A DNA stretch of 64,000 nt from Wurfbainia villosa (taxonomy: Eukaryota; Streptophyta; Magnoliopsida; Zingiberales; Zingiberaceae): NCBI GenBank assembly GCA_025175895.1, contig CM045991.1:90321174-90385173 (forward strand), written 5' to 3'. A program made the translations under genes and the position numbers. The notes beneath the pieces were generated by a model. That model searched no databases. It was given only the letters and a program-made list of their open reading frames with translations, and was not told the origin of the DNA. Positions 57,436-64,000 of this stretch are shown piece after piece; the first letter of the stretch is position 1; each line of letters begins with the position of its first letter.

Positions 57436-60400
57436 TTAAGCTCTAACATGACCCTCAAACTTACTTTGAGGTAATGCCTTAGTTAAAGGATCCGCTAAGT
57501 TCCTTTCAGTGGGAATCTTCTCGATTTGTATTTCCTTCCTACTAATAATCTCTCTGATCAAATGATAGCGGCGAAGCACATGTTTGGATCGTTGATGAGA
57601 CCTTGGCTCTTTCGCCTGTGCAATTGCTCCATTGTTATTGCAGTAAACCGATATTGCTTCAACAATGGCTGGAACCACACCAAGTTCATAAATGAACTTC
57701 TTGATCCAAACTGCTTCTTTTGCTGCTTCCGAAGCTGCAATGTATTCTGTCTCAGTGGTAGAATCCGCTACAGTATCTTGTTTGGAACTTTTCCAACTCA
57801 CTGTGCCCCCATTCAAGGTGAACACGTATCCAGACTGAGACCTGGAATCATCCTTATCTGTCTGGAAGTTGGCATCTGTATACCCATGTATCACCATGTC
57901 CCCTTCTCCATATATTAGAAACACATCCTTAGTTCTTCTTAAGTACTTAAGGATCATCTTAACAGCCGCCCAATTATCCATTCCTGGATCAGACTGGTAT
58001 CTACTCGTGACACTTAGAGCATACGATACATCGGGACTCGTACATAACATAGCATACATGATAGATCCTATTGCGGATGCATAGGGAATCTTACTCATGC
58101 AAATCCTCTCGTCTTCTGTGGGCAGAAACATAGACTTCGAAAGGTGTATCCCATGCCTGATGGGTAGGAAACCTTTCTTGGATTCCGACATGCTAAACCT
58201 CTTTAGCACTCGATCTATATATGTAGACTATGAAAGACTAAGCAACCGTTTCGATCTATATCTATAGATCTTAATCCCGAGGATGTAGGTTGCTTCTCCC
58301 AGGTCTTTCATGGAGAACTTCTTGGACAACCAAATTTTAACTGACTGTAAGACAGAAATATCGTTTCCTATAAGTAATATGTCATTGACATACAATACTA
58401 GGAACACGACTACACTCCTACTAACCTTCTTGTACACACAAGGTTCGTCCAGATTTTGTGAGAAATCAAACCTTTTGATTGTCTCATCAAAATGGATATT
58501 CCAGCTCCTAGATGTTTGCTTCAGTCCATATATGGACCGTCGCAATTTACATACCTTGGTTTTATCAACCGATGTGAAACCCTCAGGCTGTATCATATAC
58601 ACATCCTCGAGTAGGTTTCCATTAAGGAAAGCTACTTTCACATCCATCTGCCATATCTCATAATCGTAATGAGCCGCTATGGCTAGGAGCATCCGAATGG
58701 ATTTAAGCATAGCTACAGGAGAATAGGTTTCGTCATAATCAACACCTTGCTTTTGACGATATCCTTTCGCTACCAATCTAGCCTTATAGGTAATCACATT
58801 ACCATCCATGTCGGTTTTCTTCTTGAAAACCCACTTACACCCTATAGGCTTTATGCCTTCAAGTGGGTCAATCAAGTTCCAAACTTGGTCTTCTTACATG
58901 GAATCCATTTCTGATTTCATGGCGTCAAGCCACTTATCCCTTTCTGAACTTTTTAGAACTTCTTCATAACTGGTAGGCTCCTCATCATCAATGAGTAACA
59001 CGTCGTTCGATTCACTTACGAGAAATCCATATCTCTCAGGAATATTGCGTGTTCTACCAGATCTACGAAGATGTGGTGTCTCAATAGGTCTAGCCGATCG
59101 CTCATCACTATGAGTTATCGGCTGTGGTGCTTCACCAGGTATCTCATCAATGTCTATTTGAGTCTCTTGAGCCTCCTCAAGCTCAATGACACTCCCACTA
59201 TTTTCTTGCAAGAGAAACTCTTTCGCTAGAAACATAGCATGTCTTGAAACAAATACCTTTTGCTCCACAAGATGATAGAATTGGTAACCCCTTGTTTCCT
59301 TAGGGTATCCAATAAATAGACATTTATCAGACTTAGCATCCAATTTGTCTAATACATTCCGCTTCACATAAGCAGGACAACCCCATATCTTCAAGTAAGA
59401 TACATGAGGTTTCTTACTATTCTATATCTCATATGGAGTAGTTGAGACTACCTTGGTTGGCATTTTGTTTAACAAGTAAACAGCCGTCTGAAGTGCATAG
59501 CCCCAAAAGGACTTGGGAAGATTCGCATGATTTATCATTGACCTGACCATGTCCAACAAGGTCCAGTTACGCCTCTCAGATACACTATTATGCTGCGGTG
59601 TATATGGCGGAGTCCATTGAGATAATATATCATTGTCTCTTAAATAATCTAGAAACTCTTGACTTAAGTATTCACCACCTCGATCCGATCGAAGTATTTT
59701 AATACTCTTGTCATGTTGTTTCTCTACTTCATTTTTGAATTCTTTGAACCTTTCAAAGGCTTCAGACTTGTGTTTCATCAAGAACACATACCCAAATCGT
59801 GATTGATCATCGGTGAAGGTAATGAAGTAGCTATATCCTCCTAAAGCTTGAGTTGATATAGGTCCACATACATCAGTATGTATTAGACCTAGCAACTCTT
59901 CCACCCATTCACCTTTTCCAGTAAAAGGGAACTTAGTCATCTTGCCTTTTAAGCATGCTTCGCATGTATCGTATGAATCCAATTCAAATGATTCCAGAAT
60001 TCCACATCGGTGTAATTCGGACATGCATTTCTTGCTTGCATGGCCAAGACGACAATGCCACATATAGGAGTCTAATTGATTATCCTTTCGAGCACGCTTA
60101 TTGCTCACTTCGATATTGAAAATATCGCTGGATACATCCAACGTATAAATACCATTGCTTAAAGTTCCTGTCCTATAAAAAACTCCATTCAAAGTTATGT
60201 AACAACAATTGTTACTAAAAGTCAAATGGTACCCATTTCTATTTAAACAAGAAATAGAAATGATGTTCTTTATCAACGAAGGAACATAAAAGAAATTGTT
60301 CAGTTCTAAGACAAGTCCTGTAGGGAGTCTCAACAAATACGTTCCGATGGCAAATGCAGCAACCTTTGCTCCATTCCCAACACGTAAATTTGACTCTCCC

Positions 60401-61164
60401 TTGACGAGTCTTCTTCTATTCCTTAGCCCATGTATGTCATTACATATATGTGAGCCGCACCTAGTATCCAATACCCAAGTGTTTAAGAAAATAGAATGAA
60501 AATCAATAACGAAGATATCTGAAGAAGATGGGGCATCCGATGCCCTATTCTTCTTCACGGACTCAAGATAAATCTTGCAATTTCTTCGCCAATGGCCCTC
60601 CTTTCCACAATGATGACAAGTGCCCTTTTGTGCTGGTTCTGCCTTCTTAGCCTTTTTCTTCCCCTTGTGCTGTTCCTTTGATTTCCTCTTAGAACCTTTC
60701 TTCGAGGAATCAACTAACAACACCATCCCCTGCTCATGCTTCACAGAAGGCTCCACAGTCTTCATCATGTTGAGCAGTACCATAGATGAACCTTCTTGCA
60801 TCTCAAAGGTGAAGAGGAGCTTGGAGACTTCGAACCTTTCGAATCTCACTTGCTCATCAAACAACTCATAAAGATGAAGGACTAGGGTATGAGCATCCAT
60901 ATGCTCATGTTGCTTCCGCAACTCGGGTACCATTGTGGCTAGCATGATGTAATTCGCCAGTTCAGAATCAGTCACATGTTTTTGATAGGCCAACAATTGA
61001 TCCAGAGTTGCATCGTCACTAAGACGGGCGGGAAGAGGCACTTCGAGGACATTCGTAAGCTTTTCCGCCTTGAGAATAATTCTCAAGTTTCTAAGCCAGT
61101 CCAGGAAGATCGACCCAGTCAATTTATTTGAATTCAAAATAGAGCGCAAATTCAAAGACATCAT
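57436..61164 (-). pseudogene. gag-pol: Gag-pol of B2: one frame with three stop codons
   Basis: From the ATG at 61164 a single 1243-codon frame holds gag (1-180), zinc knuckle CHHCGKEGHWRRNC (183-196), protease (about 230), gag-pre-integrase WHCRLGH, integrase core (HTDVCGP, LRSDRGGEY, NSVSERRNW), reverse transcriptase (about 765-980) and RNase H to the end (TKALPQSKF). Stops are at codon 581 (Trp in B), 757 (Tyr in B) and 979 (Gln in B). No frameshift is present. Active-site changes relative to B are protease DTG to DTR, reverse-transcriptase YVDD to YVND and RNase H CDNNG to CNNNG. It therefore cannot act as an enzyme source. Confidence 0.92.
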
Positions 61165-62448
61165 GATCAATCAATTAACCTAGAAATACAAAACGAGCAT
61201 ATATGAGAAAGATGATTTAAATGCATCAACATATATTTATAAGTCCCATTCTTTTTTCAAATTTCAAAAACTCCAAAATCACTTCGGGAGATCGTAGGTC
61301 CATCTCCGAATGGGCTGATATCCAACATAGATATGAACAACCTTGGAGAGAGTCCAACAAGTCATTCATAGCTACGATGGTAGGTATCAAATATACCGAT
61401 TGCATATCACATATATGCAACTATCACAATGTGCTATCAACTAATTGAATGTTCACACATACATCGGGTTGTTAACTCATTAACAAGTATGCATCATATG
61501 CATAGCACCCAACTTCACCTTCATTCACATCGACCTTAGAGAGAGTCCAACAAGCCGATGCTCCAGGTTAAAGCCAACCCATTAATCAAGAAATAGTTTT
61601 AATATGGTTAGAGCACATTCAACCAATTAGCCCGCCTTGGAGAGAGTCCAATAACCAAAGCTAACGATTGACCTCTGACTCTTACCATATTAGTATTAAA
61701 CTATTTCATGGTTTGAACATGTTCAGGTTCGAGCAGGGCTTGGAGAGAGTCCAACAACCCAAACAGGAAACATAACTCTGGTTCTAACCATATTAATGGA
61801 AGGTGTAGGCTTTAATATTGAGTAAGAGTTTTTATGTCTCATCCTCTTTGCATGAAAATAACTATTATCTACATGACATGACATACATGACATACATCTA
61901 CATGTCACGACATGCATGACATAATGATATGCATCTAATGCAATTACATGACATACAATTATGGCATGTACATGATTTCCTTATATGTCATAACTATTTA
62001 TGGAAATAAAATATGTTTGAGATTTGATTCTCCAAATCAAATCATGATTAAATTAGGAAATAAATTTCCAAATCTAATCACATATTTTATTTATGGAAAG
62101 TGTTAATTAAGGAAAAGTCAAACTTAATTTAGGAAATAAATTTCCTAAATTGTCAAAACTATTTATGGAAATAAAATATATTTTAGATTTTATTCCCCAA
62201 ATCAAATCATGATTAAATTAGGAAACAAATTTCCAAATCTAATCATATATTTTATTTATGGAAAGTGTCAATTTCCATAAATACTTCTAAACTTTCCAAA
62301 AGTAGAAGATTTCCATAAATACTTCTAGACTTTCGAAAATTAAAAAATTTCCATAAATACTTCTAAACTTCCACAAGTAGAAAATTTTCATAAATACAAT
62401 TACGACTATCGCAAAATAATTTTACGATCATGTCAAAACACAACCTGG
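61165..62448 (-). other. Long non-coding leader of B2
   Basis: It has the same layout as in B. Four GGAGAGAGTCCAACAA-type motifs lie at 61341-61361, 61534-61554, 61635-61655 and 61739-61758. AT-rich 37-bp repeats are at about 62271-62398. A Cys-rich open frame at 61723-61917 only reads through ATGACATG repeats. Confidence 0.75.
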
Positions 62449-62460
62449 GCTCTGATACCA
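62449..62460 (-). other. Primer-binding site of B2
   Basis: GCTCTGATACCA on the plus strand is the initiator-Met primer site on the element strand, one base from the LTR at 62462. Confidence 0.92.
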
Positions 62461-62461
62461 C

Positions 62462-63001
62462 TGTTGGGTTTCCGGCACCGCGGCGAGTGTGTATTCGAAC
62501 ATGTTTCATAAACATGTGCGCAGCGGAAGAAATAAATATAATTTATTATAACACACACACCACACACATGAATATTACAACATATGTAGACATAATCGTA
62601 GTTTCAAATTTTGCAATAAAAGGAAATTACTCTACGTATACCTGACGTATCACGTGTAGCGGGAAAGACATCAACCGGAGCAACTCTCACTAGAATCACC
62701 TCTATCCGTATCCATGCTGAGTATCGTCGGGATGACTTCACAAAGCCACGAGACTCATCTTCGTACGAGTCACTAGCCTTGTGTCGAAGACGATGTGATA
62801 GAGAGAAGATCACAATCCGAATCAAAATTCGGATTCAAAAATAAGTCCCCAAAACTCGCTTCTCCAGAGAGGTATTCGTCAACCATTTGATGAATCCTTC
62901 ATCCTCCACCTATGAGGATTACCAGAGATCGAATCCTCGGCAAGGTAACCGCTATTGGAGCTCCAATCATCGTCCAAATGATGATCCGACACGAAGGATA
63001 C
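62462..63001 (-). repeat. 5' LTR of B2, truncated
   Basis: It begins TGTTGGGTTTCCGGCACC and follows the other LTRs to CGAAGGATACA at about 63001. There it changes to unrelated sequence, losing about 1.65 kb. Confidence 0.88.
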
Positions 63002-63647
63002 ACTGGATGAAGGTAGGAAACTTCGCTTCCCACTTCTACTCGGTTGCTTGTTCATGGTGATCCCGTCTTCGTCCCCGGATTAAAAAAAATTAATCCATGA
63101 CAATTAGGGAATACCCAAACTTCCATTTCATTGTCGTGCTATTCGATTAGAGTGGTCACTTGAACAAACTTATTGCACAAGCAACCTACCTCTATTCTTC
63201 GAATAGTCGCGGAATAGACGATGTACGGATTGTTGGATTTTGTGTTCGTATTCGGGGTCCAAGTAAATTAGCCACATAACAAAAACATGCAACATACAAA
63301 GAAACAAAAGGAAAGTAAAACAAGATTTATACCTCTTGTTTACCTCAAGGTCTTCTATCGTATGTCCTATCCTCCTCTTGGACGTTGTGTGGGCAACGAT
63401 CCTCCAAGAGATGAAGATTCCTAGATCACGATCTCCTTTCCTTGCTTGCTCTGAACAAGAGGAAGTATAGAAATAAAACTCTTCTCCTATCTAGGACCGA
63501 CCACCAAGTCAATGGACTTGATGTTGCCGTTGGCCAAGGAGGAGATGTGGGGCGCCGGCCAACCTTGAAGAAAGGTTGCCGCCGGCCAACCTAGAGAGAG
63601 AGAGAGAATGGGAGGAGTTGTCGCCTATCTAGAGAGGGAGATGGTGG
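63002..63647. other. Unassigned sequence, probably part of another LTR element
   Basis: I recognise no protein domain. Purine-rich AGAGAGAGAGAGA (about 63594-63608) and GCCGGCCAACCTTG repeats (about 63556 and 63582) resemble plant LTR or leader sequence. It ends in the purine tract AGAGAGGGAGATGGTGG, which leads into an LTR-like start. Confidence 0.4.
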
Positions 63648-64000
63648 TGTTGGGATGTATACTGAAAAGTCTATCTTTTGTATGAACATCTTTATTTTTG
63701 AAATAAGAATCACATGATCATTGTTTGCATTTTTATGGTTATGCAATATTGTCTAATATATTACATTGTAGATAACATGGTGTGTGGTGTCACACGGGAG
63801 ATCATGTTATCGGCTCCTTGTAAAGTATAAGTAAAGGCTCACAACCGAGATGACTTTGGACAAACCATCAGAATGGTTGTAGTGTGATTTGGTATTGGTT
63901 TGTCTTGACCATAGAATCACACTAGTACACTTTGTGTGTATTGAGCAGGACCGACTTAGAGGTGATTCGATTTATTACTGACTACATAATCGAATCGGAC
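63648..64000 (+). mobile_element. Start of another LTR, cut by the window edge
   Basis: TGTTGGGATGTATACTGAAAAG begins directly after a purine tract, as a 3' LTR would. No partner or end is visible, so element type is not known. Confidence 0.45.

Larger units (their letters stand above)
55186..63001 (-). mobile_element. B2: Ty1/copia retrotransposon (Tork/Angela-like), sister of B, 5' LTR truncated
   Basis: The 3' LTR is complete (55186-57391). Gag-pol, leader and primer site are in place and the 5' LTR stops at about 63001 after 540 bases. It lies inside F integrase (left flank ATAGT). It is the best-preserved coding element of the window. Confidence 0.92.

Noticed and set aside
61723..61917. 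Short Cys/His/Met-rich frame on the minus strand
   Set aside because: It comes from ATGACATG-type simple sequence in the B2 leader. The sister leader in B does not keep it.
63556..63608. GCCGGCCAACC repeats with an AG-run as a possible host gene promoter
   Set aside because: Similar text is common in plant LTRs and leaders. No gene follows; an LTR start does.

Overview
The window is plant nuclear DNA made almost entirely of nested, decayed LTR retrotransposons. The supporting evidence is TG...CA long terminal repeats, primer-binding sites matching initiator-Met tRNA, Ty1/copia and Tat-type Ty3/gypsy protein domains, and 5-bp target-site duplications. I see no host gene, tRNA, rRNA or CRISPR array. 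The density of nested insertions suggests heterochromatin of a large, repeat-rich flowering-plant genome. The species cannot be named from the sequence.

Layout, left to right. (1) 1-~2345: 5' end of a minus-strand Tat-like gypsy element (gag, primer site, LTR with a 45-bp tandem repeat). (2) ~2400-3196: 3' end and LTR start of another plus-strand element. (3) 3197-9057: T1, a gag-only copia-type element whose 3' LTR is cut off. (4) 9068-16785: element B, minus-strand copia (Tork/Angela-like), broken gag-pol, 2.2-kb LTR. (5) 16786-17017: scrap of a T-like LTR. (6) 17018-55185: element F, an old minus-strand SIRE-like copia split by three younger insertions. Gypsy A (18374-39618, target duplication GCATT/GCAAT) is itself split by T2 (25846-32435, ACATT/ACATC) and by C (~32666-38390, SIRE-like copia). 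T3 (39818-51789, perfect duplication ATATT) is itself split by D (44526-49779, TATTG/CATTG). B2 begins at 55186. (7) 55186-63001: B2, sister of B, whose gag-pol frame is open except for three stop codons. (8) 63002-64000: unassigned sequence, then the start of another LTR.

How the parts relate. B and B2 are one autonomous copia family. C and F carry SIRE-type pol. D is a gag-only relative of C, with similar LTRs and gag but no pol. T1, T2 and T3 form a second gag-only family with a shared two-zinc-knuckle gag, a basic repeat-bearing tail and about 2 kb of conserved non-coding sequence before the 3' LTR. They would depend on pol from another element, and F is a candidate because its LTR carries the same motifs. 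Gypsy A carries an additional antisense gene between pol and its 3' LTR, with a gypsy-type transposase-like domain, candidate introns and its own TATA box.

Most notable: the T gag-only family; the CAGTCGACTG palindromes spread through the SIRE-like LTRs and their replacement by GATCG-rich sequence in sister LTRs; hairpin arrays in the same LTRs; the antisense gene of gypsy A; a four-times-repeated leader motif in B and B2; and a templated filler at the T1/B junction. Everything seen is retrotransposon biology; I found no unrelated novel system.
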